In this document: positions 25,440-35,174 of the stretch, piece after piece | Layout: the number at the start of each line of letters is the position of its first letter | Position numbering within the stretch: the first letter of the stretch is position 1 | Source of the DNA: an uncultured Alphaproteobacteria bacterium | GTDB taxonomy: Bacteria > Pseudomonadota > Alphaproteobacteria > Rhodospirillales > Rhodospirillaceae | Assembly: GCA_900079695.1 (NCBI GenBank) | Contig: LT599022.1 | Coordinates: 2,231,001-2,295,000 of the forward strand | Direction of reading: 5' to 3' | Length of the DNA: 64,000 nucleotides | The notes under the pieces: model-generated | What the model saw: the letters and a program-made list of their open reading frames with translations, nothing else | What the model was told of the DNA's origin: nothing | Databases searched by the model: none | Program-made: the position numbers and the translations under genes

Positions 25440-26351
25440 ATGTCCTACGACCTGACCGACCTGCGCCTGTTCGCCGCGATCGTCGACGCGGGCAGCATCA
25501 CCGCCGGGGCGGCGCGCGCCGGTCTCGCGCTCGCCTCGGCCAGCGCACGGGTGATCGGCATGGAGCAGGCGCTGGGCGCGCCGCTGCTGGAGCGGCTGCC
25601 GCGCGGCGTCCGCCCGACCCCGGCGGGGCATGCGCTCGCGCACCACGCGCGGCTGGTGCTGGAGCAGATGGAGCGCCTGCGCGGCGACCTGCGCGCCCAC
25701 GCACGCGGCGGCCTGCGCGGCCATATCCGCCTGTTGTCCAACACCGCGGCGCTGGAGGAACACCTGCCGGACGCGCTGGCGCTGTGGCTCGCCGCCAATC
25801 CGGGGGTGTCGATCGACCTCGCGGAGCGCGAAAGCCGTGCGGTCGCCCTCGGCATCGCCTCAGGCCAGGGCGACGTCGGCGTGCTCGCCGACTGCGCCGA
25901 CGCCGAAGGCCTGGAAACCTTCACCTTCCGCATCGACCGTCTGTATGCGGTGCTGCCGCCCGGCCACCGCCTCGCGGCGGCGGACGCGGCAAGCTTCGCC
26001 GATCTGCTGGAAGAGGATTTCGTCGCCTCGCCCGCCGACAGCGCGATCGGCGAGCATCTCGCGATGCGCGCCGCCCGCCTCGGCCGCAGCTTCGCGCCGC
26101 GGGTGCGCCTGCGCGGGTTCGACGCGATCTGCCGCATGGTCGGCCGCGGCGTCGGCGTCGCGGTGATGCCGGAAACCGCGGCGCGGCGCGGCGCGTCAGC
26201 GTTCGGCGTGACGCCGCTGCCGCTCGCCGACCCCTGGGCGGTGCGGCGGCTGGCGATCTGCGCGCGCGCGGTCGACGCCCTCCCCGCGCACGCGCGAAGC
26301 CTCGTCGCCCACCTCGTCGCCGCGGCGGATCACTCGACCAGATCCCAATAG
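25440..26351 (+). CDS. LysR family transcriptional regulator (next to tauE-like gene)
   Basis: A 303-residue LysR protein: N-terminal winged helix ([27 protein letters not shown], residues 3-29) and a periplasmic-binding-like effector domain from about 90 on. A GGAGG stretch abuts the ATG with no spacing, so translation may be weak or start on another signal, but the N-terminus fits the family well. It is divergent from the TauE-like exporter. Its last 22 bp overlap the end of the convergent LysR gene. Confidence 0.88.
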   Translation: MSYDLTDLRLFAAIVDAGSITAGAARAGLALASASARVIGMEQALGAPLLERLPRGVRPTPAGHALAHHARLVLEQMERLRGDLRAHARGGLRGHIRLLSNTAALEEHLPDALALWLAANPGVSIDLAERESRAVALGIASGQGDVGVLADCADAEGLETFTFRIDRLYAVLPPGHRLAAADAASFADLLEEDFVASPADSAIGEHLAMRAARLGRSFAPRVRLRGFDAICRMVGRGVGVAVMPETAARRGASAFGVTPLPLADPWAVRRLAICARAVDALPAHARSLVAHLVAAADHSTRSQ

Positions 26352-27241
26352 GGGTGCGGGCCGAAGCGCTGGGCGAGGAAATCCACGAACGCGCGCACCT
26401 TGGGCGAGAGATGGCGCGCCTCGGGATAGATCGCGTAGAGCCCGGATTCCTGGGGTACGTATTCGGACAGCAGCGACACCAGCGTGCCGGATTGCAGATC
26501 GCGGCCGACCATGAAGCTCGGCAGCCGCACCACCCCCATTCCCTTGAGCGCCGCGAGGCGCAGGGCGTCGCCGTTGTTGGCGCACAGGCGGCCCTTCGCC
26601 GTCACCGGCCAGGGAGTGCCCTCGGGCGTGGCGAAGCGCCACTCCTCGGGCGTCGGCTCGTTGGAATAGAGCAGGCAGCAGTGTCCCTTGAGATCCGCCG
26701 GAGTGGCGGGCACGCCGCGCTCGGCGAGGTATGCCGGGCTCGCGCACACCACCAGCCGCATCGGCGCGAGGCGGCGCGCCACCAGCGAGGAGTCCGCGAG
26801 GCGGCCGATCCGCACCGCGACGTCGAAACCCTCCTCGATCAGGTCGACGGTGCGGTCGTTCATCACGATGTCCACCTCGACCTCCGGGTTCTCGGCCATG
26901 AAGTCGGGCAGCGCCGGGGCGAGGTGAAGATAGCCGAAGCTCATCGGCGCGTTGATCTTGAGGCGGCCGCGCGGCGCGCCCTGCAGCCGCCCGATCGACT
27001 GCTCGGCCTCCTCGATGTCGGCGAGGATGCGCGACACCCGCGCGTAATAGGCCTGACCGATTTCGGTGGGCGTGAGCGCCCGGGTGGTTCGGTGAAACAG
27101 CCGCGCCCCCAGCTCGGCCTCGAGCGCCGCCACCTGGCGCGACAGCACCGACTTCGACACCCGGAGGCGGCGCGCCGCCTCGGAGAACGAGCGGGTTTCG
27201 GCGACCCGGACAAACGCCTGCATCGCGGCGAGACGATCCAT
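26330..27241 (-). CDS. LysR family transcriptional regulator (next to pirin gene)
   Basis: A 303-residue LysR regulator of the DsdC/AaeR-like branch: MDRLAAMQAFVRVAETRSFSEAA winged helix, then FHRTTRALTPTE and a substrate-binding domain that includes RIGRLADSSLVARRL. It is divergent from the pirin gene across 114 bp and is its likely regulator. Start at 27241 gives the standard family N-terminus; a preceding in-frame extension lacks family similarity. Confidence 0.9.
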   Translation of the reverse strand: MDRLAAMQAFVRVAETRSFSEAARRLRVSKSVLSRQVAALEAELGARLFHRTTRALTPTEIGQAYYARVSRILADIEEAEQSIGRLQGAPRGRLKINAPMSFGYLHLAPALPDFMAENPEVEVDIVMNDRTVDLIEEGFDVAVRIGRLADSSLVARRLAPMRLVVCASPAYLAERGVPATPADLKGHCCLLYSNEPTPEEWRFATPEGTPWPVTAKGRLCANNGDALRLAALKGMGVVRLPSFMVGRDLQSGTLVSLLSEYVPQESGLYAIYPEARHLSPKVRAFVDFLAQRFGPHPYWDLVE

Positions 27242-27355
27242 TCCTCGTTGCCTTTCCCGCAACAGTTTGATGCGCTCATGATGGATTGTTGCAAACGCCA
27301 CCGCAAGCCATCTCTCACCCGACAGCGACGAAACCCTTTCCGCAAGGAGACGATC

Positions 27356-28054
27356 ATGAGCATGACCCTCCGCCCCGCCGCCGAGCGCGGCCACGCCAAC
27401 CACGGCTGGCTCGACACCCATCACAGCTTTTCGTTTGCCCACTATTACGATCCGGCGCACATGGGCTTCCGTTCGCTTCGGGTGATCAACGACGACGTCG
27501 TCGGCCCGGGCGCGGGCTTCCCCACCCACGGCCATCGCGACATGGAAATTCTCACCTACGTGGTTTCGGGGGCGCTGGAGCACCGCGACAGCACCGGCGC
27601 GCAGGCGATTCTGAAGCGCGGCGGCGTGCAGCAGATGAGCGCGGGCACGGGCATCCGCCACAGCGAGTTCAACGCCTCGCGCGTCGACGACCTGCGGCTG
27701 CTGCAGATCTGGATCCTCCCCGAGCGCGAGGGGCTTGCGCCCGGCCACCGCGAGGCGACGGTGAGCGACGCCGAGAAGCGCAACGTGCTGAAGCTGATCG
27801 CCGCGCCGGAGGGTGGCGACGTGCTGCCGATCCGCCAGGATGCGCGAATCTACGCGTCGGTGCTGGAGGCGGGCCGCGCGGTGAGCCATGAGATCGCCCC
27901 CGGCCGCGGAGTGTGGGTGCAGATGGTGCAGGGCGCGCTCGACGCCGACGGCGTCCGTCTGGTCGAAGGCGACGGCCTCGCGGTCGAGACCCCCGGCACC
28001 CTCACCCTCACCGCCGGGGCGGGCGCGGAGTTCCTGCTCTTCGATCTCGGCTGA
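27356..28054 (+). CDS. Pirin family protein
   Basis: A 232-residue bicupin of the YhaK/pirin type. The N-terminal cupin carries the metal-site histidines (FPTHGHRDMEILTYV near residue 55-69) and the later HSEFNAS; the second cupin is degenerate. Bacterial pirins include quercetin dioxygenases and redox-sensing proteins. An AAGGAGA ribosome site supports the start at 27356. It is controlled in all likelihood by the divergent LysR gene, as this pair is common in proteobacteria. Confidence 0.92.
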   Translation: MSMTLRPAAERGHANHGWLDTHHSFSFAHYYDPAHMGFRSLRVINDDVVGPGAGFPTHGHRDMEILTYVVSGALEHRDSTGAQAILKRGGVQQMSAGTGIRHSEFNASRVDDLRLLQIWILPEREGLAPGHREATVSDAEKRNVLKLIAAPEGGDVLPIRQDARIYASVLEAGRAVSHEIAPGRGVWVQMVQGALDADGVRLVEGDGLAVETPGTLTLTAGAGAEFLLFDLG

Positions 28055-28067
28055 CCCCCGGAAACGC

Positions 28068-28100
28068 GAACGGGCCCGGAGTTCCCCCCCGGGCCCGTTC
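28068..28100. terminator. Hairpin between convergent pirin and IalB-like genes
   Basis: GAACGGGCCCGG pairs with its exact complement over 12 bp with a 9-nt loop, 14 bp after the pirin stop and 20 bp before the convergent gene end. There is no strong T-tract on either strand, but the position and stem strength fit a bidirectional terminator. Confidence 0.65.
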
Positions 28101-28119
28101 CGCCTGCCGCGCGCGCGGA

Positions 28120-28638
28120 TCAGAACTTCGAGAGACCTTCGCTCAGCCCCTTGAGCGACACCGTGACGGTGGCGGTGCGGTCGCCGAGCTGGAATTCGAT
28201 CTTCGCGGTGTTGCCCTTCTTGAGGGCGGCGAGCAATTCGGGCTCGACCTTGGTCGCGACCTCGCAGCCCTGCGGAATGCAGCGCTGCGGGAACAGCGGG
28301 TAGTCCTTGCCGCCGTCGACCGCCACCTTGACGCCCGGCGGGATCGCGTAGCCGAGCGGCAGGTAGCCGAACATCACCAGATCCTTCTCGCCGAGATGGA
28401 AGAACGACGCCTTCAGCACCGTCACCGGCTTGCCGTCCGGCGACTTCGCCGCTTCGATCTGCATCAGGCGGCAGGTGTTCTGCGGCTTCGCGCCCTGCGG
28501 CGGCGGCGGGCAGCTCACCGTCCAGTCGCCGAACTTGTCGCCGTCCTTGGCCAGCGCCGGCGCGGCCGCGACCACCGGAGCGGCCAGCGCGATCGCGGCC
28601 CCCAGGGTCAGAATACGAAACTTCCGAGAAACGGGCAT
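28120..28638 (-). CDS. Invasion-associated locus B (IalB) family exported protein
   Basis: A 172-residue protein with a cleavable signal peptide (hydrophobic core near residues 10-25, Ala-Leu-Ala site) and an IalB-type domain: FGDWTVSCPP, NTCRLMQ, LPLGYAIPPGV and a CIPQGC cysteine pair. Alphaproteobacteria commonly have several IalB proteins in the periplasm; the function outside Bartonella invasion is unknown. The start at 28638 is the first Met before a normal signal peptide. It stands alone, 181 bp after the peptidase gene. Confidence 0.85.
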   Translation of the reverse strand: MPVSRKFRILTLGAAIALAAPVVAAAPALAKDGDKFGDWTVSCPPPPQGAKPQNTCRLMQIEAAKSPDGKPVTVLKASFFHLGEKDLVMFGYLPLGYAIPPGVKVAVDGGKDYPLFPQRCIPQGCEVATKVEPELLAALKKGNTAKIEFQLGDRTATVTVSLKGLSEGLSKF

Positions 28639-28819
28639 ATGCTGCGTCCTATAGGATCGAGATCGGGGCGGGCTGCAGGGGCCCGCCACCGGCGTGCCGG
28701 ACAAAGCCGGGCGCTCAGGCGGCGGATACTAGCGATTTGCCGTGCGCCGGTCAAATCCGCGCGCGCGCAGCCCCGTATGTCGGCACCGCCACGCCACGCC
28801 GCAAGGGTTGCCGCGGCTT

Positions 28820-29962
28820 TCAGGCCAGCGACAGCAGCGTCGCCGCCACCGCCTGAGCGCGCGGCACCAGGGTGTCGAGGTGGCAGACCTCCTCGTCGGT
28901 GTGCGCCTTCTCCCCCACCGGGCCGAGGCCGCACAGGGTGGGCACCCCCATCGCCGCGGTGAAGCCCGAGTCCGCGCAGCCACCGGTGAACTCGCCCTCG
29001 ACGGCAAAGCCCAACTCCGCCGCGGCGGCGCGATACTGCGCCAGCAGATCGGCGCTCGTCTCCGCCGCCATCGGCACGCGATGCGACATCGTCGTGCCGG
29101 TCGCGACCGTGCCCGGCACCTCCTCGGCGGCGAGGATCGCCGCGATCGCGGCGGCGACCGGCGCACGCTGCGCCTCGGCGACGATGCGCACGTCGAGCTC
29201 GGCGCTCGCCCAGCTCGCCACGGTATTGTGGCCGATGCCGCCCGCGATCACGCCGACATTGGTGGTGATCCCGGCGGCGTAGTCGGTGAGCGCGTGCAGG
29301 CGCGGGATCTTGCGCGCCAGCGCCTCGATCGCGCTGCACCCCGCCTGATGGTTGACGCCCGCGTGCGCCGCCTTGCCGGACACCTCGATCTTCATCCAGA
29401 AACCGCCCTTGCGCGCCGAGACGACGTTGCCCGAGGCGCGCCCCGGCTCCATGTTGAGCACCGCGCGCGCGCCCGCCGCCGTCGCCTCGATGATCGGGCG
29501 GCCGGTATCGGAGCCGATCTCCTCGTCGCCGGTGAACAACGCCACCAGCGGATAGGGCGCGGAGCCGGTCTCGGCGAACGCCTTCAGCACGAACGCGATC
29601 AGCACCAGCCCGCCCTTCATGTCGGCGACGCCCGGACCGTAGGCGCGGTCGCCCGCCGTGCGATAGGGCCGCGCGGCGACCGTGCCGGTGGGAAAGACGG
29701 TGTCGCGGTGGCCCATCATCAGCGCGTGGGCGTTGCCGCCGCCGCCGACGGTGACGCGCAGAGCGTCGCCGAAGCGCGCCACCGGAATCCGCTCCAGATT
29801 CACGCCGTCGCCCGCGAGAAAGGCGGCGAGCGCCTCCAGCACGCGGTCGTTGCCCGCCTTGTCGGCGCTGAAACTGTCGATGTTCACCAGGGTTTCGAGC
29901 AGCGCTTCCATCTCGCCCCGCCGCGGCGCGAGCCACGCGAGGGCCGGTGCGGTGGTCGTCAT
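28820..29962 (-). CDS. M20 family metallopeptidase (glutamate carboxypeptidase-like)
   Basis: A 380-residue M20 zinc peptidase with the metal-binding MGHRDTVFPTG (near 82), DMKGG and the catalytic glutamates in GDEEIGS near 146, plus the lid dimerisation domain (AAHAGVNHQAG). It most resembles carboxypeptidase G2/ArgE-like enzymes that trim acylated or short peptides. It is last in the peptide-uptake operon and overlaps the preceding M20 gene by 4 nt, so it probably hydrolyses what the ABC transporter imports. Confidence 0.88.
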   Translation of the reverse strand: MTTTAPALAWLAPRRGEMEALLETLVNIDSFSADKAGNDRVLEALAAFLAGDGVNLERIPVARFGDALRVTVGGGGNAHALMMGHRDTVFPTGTVAARPYRTAGDRAYGPGVADMKGGLVLIAFVLKAFAETGSAPYPLVALFTGDEEIGSDTGRPIIEATAAGARAVLNMEPGRASGNVVSARKGGFWMKIEVSGKAAHAGVNHQAGCSAIEALARKIPRLHALTDYAAGITTNVGVIAGGIGHNTVASWASAELDVRIVAEAQRAPVAAAIAAILAAEEVPGTVATGTTMSHRVPMAAETSADLLAQYRAAAAELGFAVEGEFTGGCADSGFTAAMGVPTLCGLGPVGEKAHTDEEVCHLDTLVPRAQAVAATLLSLA

Positions 29963-31365
29963 GATGCCTTCCCCGCCGCGATCAGGGCCTTGCCGTCCTC
30001 GCCGAGGTCCCAGTAGAGCCCGGCCATGATGCCGAGCGCCTCGCGCGCCACCGAACCCAGCAGATGTTCGTCGGGCGCGTGCTGCGAACACGCCGGATAG
30101 GAATGGGGAACCCAGATCGTCGGCAGGCCGAGCACGTCGGCGAACGCGTCGTTGGGCAGCGAGCCGCCGAGGTTGGGCAGAAGCGCGGGCTTTTTGCCGC
30201 TGGTCCGCGCGATCGAGGCCAGCGCCCAGGTCACCCACGGGTTCTCCGGGTCGAGCCGGGTGGCGGCGAACGCGACCCGGCTGGCGGTGGCGACGATCCC
30301 GCCGAAGCCGCGCTCCGCGAGGTGCGCCGAAATCGCCGGAATGAAGGTGTCCGGATCGCAGCCGACGACGTAGCGCAATTGCAGGGTGGCGCGCGCCTCG
30401 GGCGGGATCGCGTTGACCGGCAGATCGGGATTGCCCGCGAGCATCGCCAGAACCTCTAAGGTGTTCCAGCCGTAGACCCGCTCCTCGGTGGTGAGGCCGG
30501 GCTCGCCCCAGTCGGCGTCCACCTCCGGGTCGCCGGGATTGCCGCCGACCTTGAGATCGGCGATCGCCGCCCGCACCGCGGCGGGGATCGGCTGCGGCCG
30601 CAGCCCCTCGACGAGAATCTTGCCGTTGGCGTCGACCATCGACGCGATCGCGGCAGCCAGGATGGTGGCCGGATTGCGCAGCGCGCCGCCCCAGTTGCCG
30701 GAATGGTGCCCGCCGTCGCGCAGCTTCAGAACCAGATCGAAATTGAACGCGCCGCGCGAGCCGAGAAACACCGTCGGCCGGGCGGCGGACATCCGCGGGC
30801 CGTCGGACGCGATCAGCACGTCGGCCTTGAGCTCCGCCTTGTGGCGCGCGCACACCTCGCGCAGGCCGGGCGAGCCGATCTCCTCGCCCATTTCCAGGAT
30901 CAGCTTGACGTTGAAGCCGAGTCGGCCGCCGCGCGCCGCCATCACCGGCGCGAGCGCGGCGAGATTGATGGCGTGCTGACCCTTGTTGTCGGCGGTGCCG
31001 CGGCCGTACCAGCGGTCGCCCACCACCGTCACCTCCCAGGGCGAGAGGTTGTCGCGCCACTTGCCCTCGTAGCCGCGCACCACGTCGCCGTGGCCGTAGA
31101 TCAGCACCGTCGGCAGGCCGTCGCCCTCGTGCCGCTCGCCGATCAGGAACGGGCCGCTGCCCTCGGGACCGTCGACCGTGCGGGTGGCGAAGCCGAGATC
31201 GCGCAACTGCGGGATCGCCGCCTCGTCGAAATAGGTCTGGAGGATCGGACGGCGTTCCGGTCTCTGGCTTTCGCTCGGGATCGCGACGCGGCGCTTGAGA
31301 TCGGCGAGGAATCCGCCGTCGTCGAAATATACCTGCGCCCCGGCAATCGCGGCATCACGGCTCAT
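29959..31365 (-). CDS. M20 family dipeptidase
   Basis: A 468-residue M20 enzyme of the longer dipeptidase type: YGHGDVVRG (near 87) and GRGTADNKGQ (near 123) bind zinc, EMGEEIGSPG holds the catalytic glutamate, and GSRGAFNFDLVLK begins the lid domain. It overlaps the ATPase gene upstream and the second M20 gene downstream by 4 nt each. Together with the transporter this makes a uptake-and-hydrolysis unit for peptides or N-acyl amino acids; exact substrate unknown. Confidence 0.9.
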   Translation of the reverse strand: MSRDAAIAGAQVYFDDGGFLADLKRRVAIPSESQRPERRPILQTYFDEAAIPQLRDLGFATRTVDGPEGSGPFLIGERHEGDGLPTVLIYGHGDVVRGYEGKWRDNLSPWEVTVVGDRWYGRGTADNKGQHAINLAALAPVMAARGGRLGFNVKLILEMGEEIGSPGLREVCARHKAELKADVLIASDGPRMSAARPTVFLGSRGAFNFDLVLKLRDGGHHSGNWGGALRNPATILAAAIASMVDANGKILVEGLRPQPIPAAVRAAIADLKVGGNPGDPEVDADWGEPGLTTEERVYGWNTLEVLAMLAGNPDLPVNAIPPEARATLQLRYVVGCDPDTFIPAISAHLAERGFGGIVATASRVAFAATRLDPENPWVTWALASIARTSGKKPALLPNLGGSLPNDAFADVLGLPTIWVPHSYPACSQHAPDEHLLGSVAREALGIMAGLYWDLGEDGKALIAAGKAS

Positions 31366-32330
31366 CGGGCACTCCTTTCGAGGGGAAAGTGACAGGCGGC
31401 GCCGGAAGCGGCGTCGAAGGGCGGCGCCGCGGCGCGGCAGATCTCGCCGGCGCGCGGGCAGCGCGGATGGAAGGCGCAGCCCGGCGGCGGCACGATCGGA
31501 TTGGGGAACGCGGCACCGAGCTGCGTATCCGGAATGCCGAGCCCGGGCTCCGGCGTCAACACCGAATCCAGCAGCGCGCGGGTATAGGGATGGCGGGGCC
31601 CGGCGAACAGCGCGGCGGCGGGGCGTTCCTCGACGATCCGGCCGAGGTACATCACCGCGACGCGGTCGGCGAGGTGTTCGACCACCGCGAGATTGTGGCT
31701 GATGAACAGATAGGTGAGGCCGAACTCGCGCCGCAGCTCCAGCAGCAGGTTGAGGATCTGCGCCTGCACCGAAACGTCGAGCGCCGAGGTCGGCTCGTCG
31801 CAGATCACCACCTCGGGGCGCATCACCAGGGCGCGGGCGATCGCGACGCGCTGGCGCTGTCCGCCGGACATCTGGCTGGGCGTGCTGTCGGCGGCGCGGC
31901 GCGGCAGGCCGACGACGTCGAGGATCTCGTCGACCATGCGGTCGCGCTCCGGCTTGGCGGCGATACCGTGGACATCGAGCGGCATCGCGACGATCTGCCG
32001 CACCGTCTTGCGCGGGTTGAGGGAGGAGTACGGGTCCTGGAAGATCGGCTGGATGCGGCGGGAGAGTTCCTTGCGCCAGCCGCTTCCCGCCACCGTCACG
32101 CCGTCGACGCGGATGCGTCCGGCGGTCGGAGCTTCGAGACCGAGGAGAATCTTCGCGAGCGTGCTCTTGCCGCAACCGCTTTCGCCGACGAGACCGAGGG
32201 TCTCGCCGCGCGCAAGCCTGAGCGTCACGCCGTCCACCGCCCTCAGCGGCAGTTTCGGCGCGAACATCCCCTGGCGCACCCGATAGGTTTTGGCGATGCC
32301 GTCGAGTTCGAGGATCGGCGCGACGCTCAT
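31362..32330 (-). CDS. Peptide ABC transporter ATP-binding protein (DppF-like)
   Basis: A 322-residue ABC ATPase: Walker A GESGCGKST near 48, Q-loop FQDPYSSLNPR, signature MSGGQRQR, Walker B VICDEPTSALD, and the C-terminal oligopeptide-transporter extension with a CAFHPRCP cysteine motif that binds an Fe-S cluster in relatives. It pairs with the next ATPase to drive import. It overlaps both neighbours by 4 nt. Confidence 0.93.
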   Translation of the reverse strand: MSVAPILELDGIAKTYRVRQGMFAPKLPLRAVDGVTLRLARGETLGLVGESGCGKSTLAKILLGLEAPTAGRIRVDGVTVAGSGWRKELSRRIQPIFQDPYSSLNPRKTVRQIVAMPLDVHGIAAKPERDRMVDEILDVVGLPRRAADSTPSQMSGGQRQRVAIARALVMRPEVVICDEPTSALDVSVQAQILNLLLELRREFGLTYLFISHNLAVVEHLADRVAVMYLGRIVEERPAAALFAGPRHPYTRALLDSVLTPEPGLGIPDTQLGAAFPNPIVPPPGCAFHPRCPRAGEICRAAAPPFDAASGAACHFPLERSAR

Positions 32331-33304
32331 CGGCCGCCCTCCGCCCGCACGCAGCGCACCGCGCGGCCGTCCGGCAGATGCGCCACCGCCACCTCCTCGG
32401 CGCAGCGCGGCTCGGCAAGCGTGCAGCGATTGCGGAACACGCAGCCGGAGACGCGTCCGGTGAGGCTCGGCACCAGACCGGGGATCGAGCCCAGCGGCTC
32501 GCCCGGCGCGGTCTTGCCCGGCTGCGGGATGCAGTCGAGCAGACCGCGGGTGTAGGGGTGCGCGGGCGCGGCGAACAGCGCGCCGACCGGGCCGCTCTCG
32601 ACGATCTCGCCTGCGTACATCACCGCTACCCGGTCGGCGATCCGCGCCACCACGCCGAGATCGTGGGTAATCAGCATCACCGCGACGCCGAATTCCTTCT
32701 GGATCTCCTTCAGCAGCAGCAGGATCTGCGCCTGGATGGTGACGTCGAGGGCGGTGGTGGGCTCGTCGGCGATCAGCAGGTCGGGATCGCACATCAGCGC
32801 CATCGCGATCATCACCCGCTGCCTCAGCCCGCCCGAAAGCTGGTGCGGATACTGCCCCATGCGCCGCGCCGCGGCGGTGATGCCGACGCGCTCCAGCAGG
32901 TTCACCGCCCGCGCCTCGGCCTCGGCGCGGGAGACCTTGCGGTGGCGTATCAGCGGCTCGGCGAGCTGGTTGCCGATGGTGTAGGCGGGGTTGAGCGAGG
33001 TCATCGGCTCCTGGAAGATCATCGCCATGCGGTCGCCGCGCAGATCGCTCATCCTGCGTTCGGAAATTGCGGCGAGGTCGATGCCGTCGAACGCGAGACG
33101 GTCGGCGCTGCGCCGGAGACGGCCGGGCAGCAGGTTCATCAGCGCCAGCGAGGTGATCGACTTCCCCGAGCCGCTCTCGCCGACGATGCAGAGGGTTTCG
33201 CCGCGGCGGATCTCGAAGGAGACGCCGCGCACCGCGTGCAGGGTGCGTCCGCCCAGCGGGATGTCGACGGTGAGGTTCTCGACGGCGAGCAACGGTTCGG
33301 TCAA
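32327..33304 (-). CDS. Peptide ABC transporter ATP-binding protein (DppD-like), TTG start
   Basis: A 325-residue ABC ATPase: Walker A GESGSGKS, Q-loop FQEPMTSLNP, signature LSGGLRQR, Walker B LLIADEPTTALD, and the C-terminal oligopeptide extension with CVFRNRC. No ATG lies near the family start; a TTG at 33304 overlaps the permease stop as TTGA and has a GGAGAA site 7 nt upstream, so initiation is probably at TTG and coupled to permease translation. Confidence 0.9.
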   Translation of the reverse strand: MTEPLLAVENLTVDIPLGGRTLHAVRGVSFEIRRGETLCIVGESGSGKSITSLALMNLLPGRLRRSADRLAFDGIDLAAISERRMSDLRGDRMAMIFQEPMTSLNPAYTIGNQLAEPLIRHRKVSRAEAEARAVNLLERVGITAAARRMGQYPHQLSGGLRQRVMIAMALMCDPDLLIADEPTTALDVTIQAQILLLLKEIQKEFGVAVMLITHDLGVVARIADRVAVMYAGEIVESGPVGALFAAPAHPYTRGLLDCIPQPGKTAPGEPLGSIPGLVPSLTGRVSGCVFRNRCTLAEPRCAEEVAVAHLPDGRAVRCVRAEGGR

Positions 33305-34206
33305 TTGCGGTTCTCCGGCGCGGTGACGTCGCGCACGCCGTCTCCCAGCAGGTTGATCGCCAGCACCAGCACCAGCAGCGCGAGGCCGGGAATCACGATC
33401 ACCCAGGGCTTGAAGAACATGTACGACTTGCCCTCGGCGATCATCAGCCCCCACGACGGCTCGGGCGGCGGCACGCCGAGGCCGAGGAACGAGAGCGTGG
33501 CCTCGAGCAGGATCGCGTGCGCCATCTCGAGCGTCGCGACGACGATCAGGGCGTTGAGGATGTTGGGCAGGATTTCCGAGAGCACGATCCGCCACACCGA
33601 GCAGCCGATGCACTGCGCCGCGGCGATGTATTCGGCGTGGCGGATCTGCTGGGTGGCGACGCGGGTGACCACCGCGAAGCGATCCCACAGCAGGAACCCG
33701 AGCACGAGGATGACGATCTTGAGCGAGCCGCCCACCAGCGACGCCACCGCCAGCGCCACCAGCACCACCGGCATCGACAGGCGGGTGGTGATGACGTAGC
33801 TGATGATGCTGTCGACCTTACCGCCGAAGTACCCCGCCGCCACCCCCATCGCGGTACCGATCACGCCCGAGATCAGCGCCGCCAGCGCACCGATCATCAG
33901 CGAGATGCGGGCGCCGTAGATCAGCCGCGAGAGGTAGTCGCGGCCGAGCTTGTCGGTGCCGAGAACGTGATCCCAGCCGCCTTTGGCATCCCACACCGGC
34001 GGGATCAGGCGGCGGGCGACGTCCTGCGCGTAGGGGTCGTGCGGAGCGAGCAGCGGCGCGAACAGCGCCGCCAGCACGATCAGCCCGAGAACCGCCGCAC
34101 CGAGCATGAAGCCGTGGTGGCCCAGCGCGCGGCGGGCGAGACGCGCGAACGGCGAAACCCGCGGCAGGGCTTCGGAGAGGGGATCGGAGGCGACGCTTTC
34201 GGCCAT
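33301..34206 (-). CDS. Peptide ABC transporter permease (DppC-like)
   Basis: A 301-residue inner-membrane permease with an N-terminal OppC-type helix, then the binding-protein-dependent transport fold of five to six helices. The coupling loop EAA motif is visible as YIAAAQCIGCSVWRIVLSEILPN near residue 190-210. The typical GTDKLGRDYLSRLIYG block precedes it. It starts one base after the dppB-like stop and is translationally coupled to the following ATPase. Confidence 0.93.
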   Translation of the reverse strand: MAESVASDPLSEALPRVSPFARLARRALGHHGFMLGAAVLGLIVLAALFAPLLAPHDPYAQDVARRLIPPVWDAKGGWDHVLGTDKLGRDYLSRLIYGARISLMIGALAALISGVIGTAMGVAAGYFGGKVDSIISYVITTRLSMPVVLVALAVASLVGGSLKIVILVLGFLLWDRFAVVTRVATQQIRHAEYIAAAQCIGCSVWRIVLSEILPNILNALIVVATLEMAHAILLEATLSFLGLGVPPPEPSWGLMIAEGKSYMFFKPWVIVIPGLALLVLVLAINLLGDGVRDVTAPENRN

Positions 34207-34207
34207 G

Positions 34208-35125
34208 TCAGGAACTCCGCATGCGCGGATCGAGCGCGGCGTTGAGGAGGTCGGCGACGAGGGTCACGGCGATGTAGACCACCGACAGCAGCAGCACCAC
34301 CGCCTGCACCACCGGATAGTCGTTGCGCGAGATCGCCTCCCACGCGAGGTGGCCGAGGCCGTGCAGCGAGAACACCGTCTCGATCACGATCGAACCGCCG
34401 AGCATGAAGCCCAACTGCACCGCGGCGAGGCCGACCACCGGGATCACCGCGTTGCGGAGCGCGTGCTTGAACAGCACCGCCGCCGGACGCAAACCCTTGG
34501 CGCGCGCGGTGCGGATATAGTCGGAGGCGAGCACGTCGAGCATGCCGTTGCGGGTGAGGCGCATGATCGCGGGCATCGCGTAGGTGCCGAGCGCGACCAC
34601 CGGCATCACCATGTGCTTCCAGGTGCCGGTGCCGGAGGCGGGCAGCCAGCGCAGCTCGACGGCGAAGATCAGCACCAGGGTGAGCGCGAACCAGAAGCTC
34701 GGCATCGCCTGCCCGAACACCGACAGGGTCAGGGCGAAGCGATCGACCCAGGTGTCGCGCCGGATCGCCGCGACCACCCCGAGGGGGATCGCCACCGCCA
34801 GCGCGAAGGCGAGCGCGAGGCCGCCGAGCGTCATCGTCACGCCGAGGCGGCCGCCGATCAGCGTCGTCACCTGGTCCTGGAAATAGAAGGAGCGCCCGAA
34901 ATCGAGATGCAGCGCCCGCCACAGCCAGTCGACGAACTGCACGCCGATCGGCTTGTCGAGGCCGAATTCGACGCGGATCTGCGCGATCTGCTCGGCGGAG
35001 GAGTCCGGCCCGGCGATCGCCACCGCGAGATCGCCCGACAGATGCAGGAGGAAGAAGCTGAGCACCGCGACGGTGAACGCCACCCCCAGCGCCACGGCGA
35101 CGCGTTTCAAGGCGAACTGCAGCAT
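34208..35125 (-). CDS. Peptide ABC transporter permease (DppB-like)
   Basis: A 305-residue inner-membrane permease with the OppB-type N-terminal helix, a periplasmic loop and the EAA coupling loop (DYIRTARAKGLRPAAVLFKHALRN near residue 195-218). It forms the translocation pore with the DppC-like subunit. It follows the binding-protein gene by 49 nt. Confidence 0.93.
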   Translation of the reverse strand: MLQFALKRVAVALGVAFTVAVLSFFLLHLSGDLAVAIAGPDSSAEQIAQIRVEFGLDKPIGVQFVDWLWRALHLDFGRSFYFQDQVTTLIGGRLGVTMTLGGLALAFALAVAIPLGVVAAIRRDTWVDRFALTLSVFGQAMPSFWFALTLVLIFAVELRWLPASGTGTWKHMVMPVVALGTYAMPAIMRLTRNGMLDVLASDYIRTARAKGLRPAAVLFKHALRNAVIPVVGLAAVQLGFMLGGSIVIETVFSLHGLGHLAWEAISRNDYPVVQAVVLLLSVVYIAVTLVADLLNAALDPRMRSS

Positions 35126-35174
35126 CGGCGAGCCTCCGCGAAAGGCCGCCCCGGTCGCCCGGGGCGGCGCCGGT

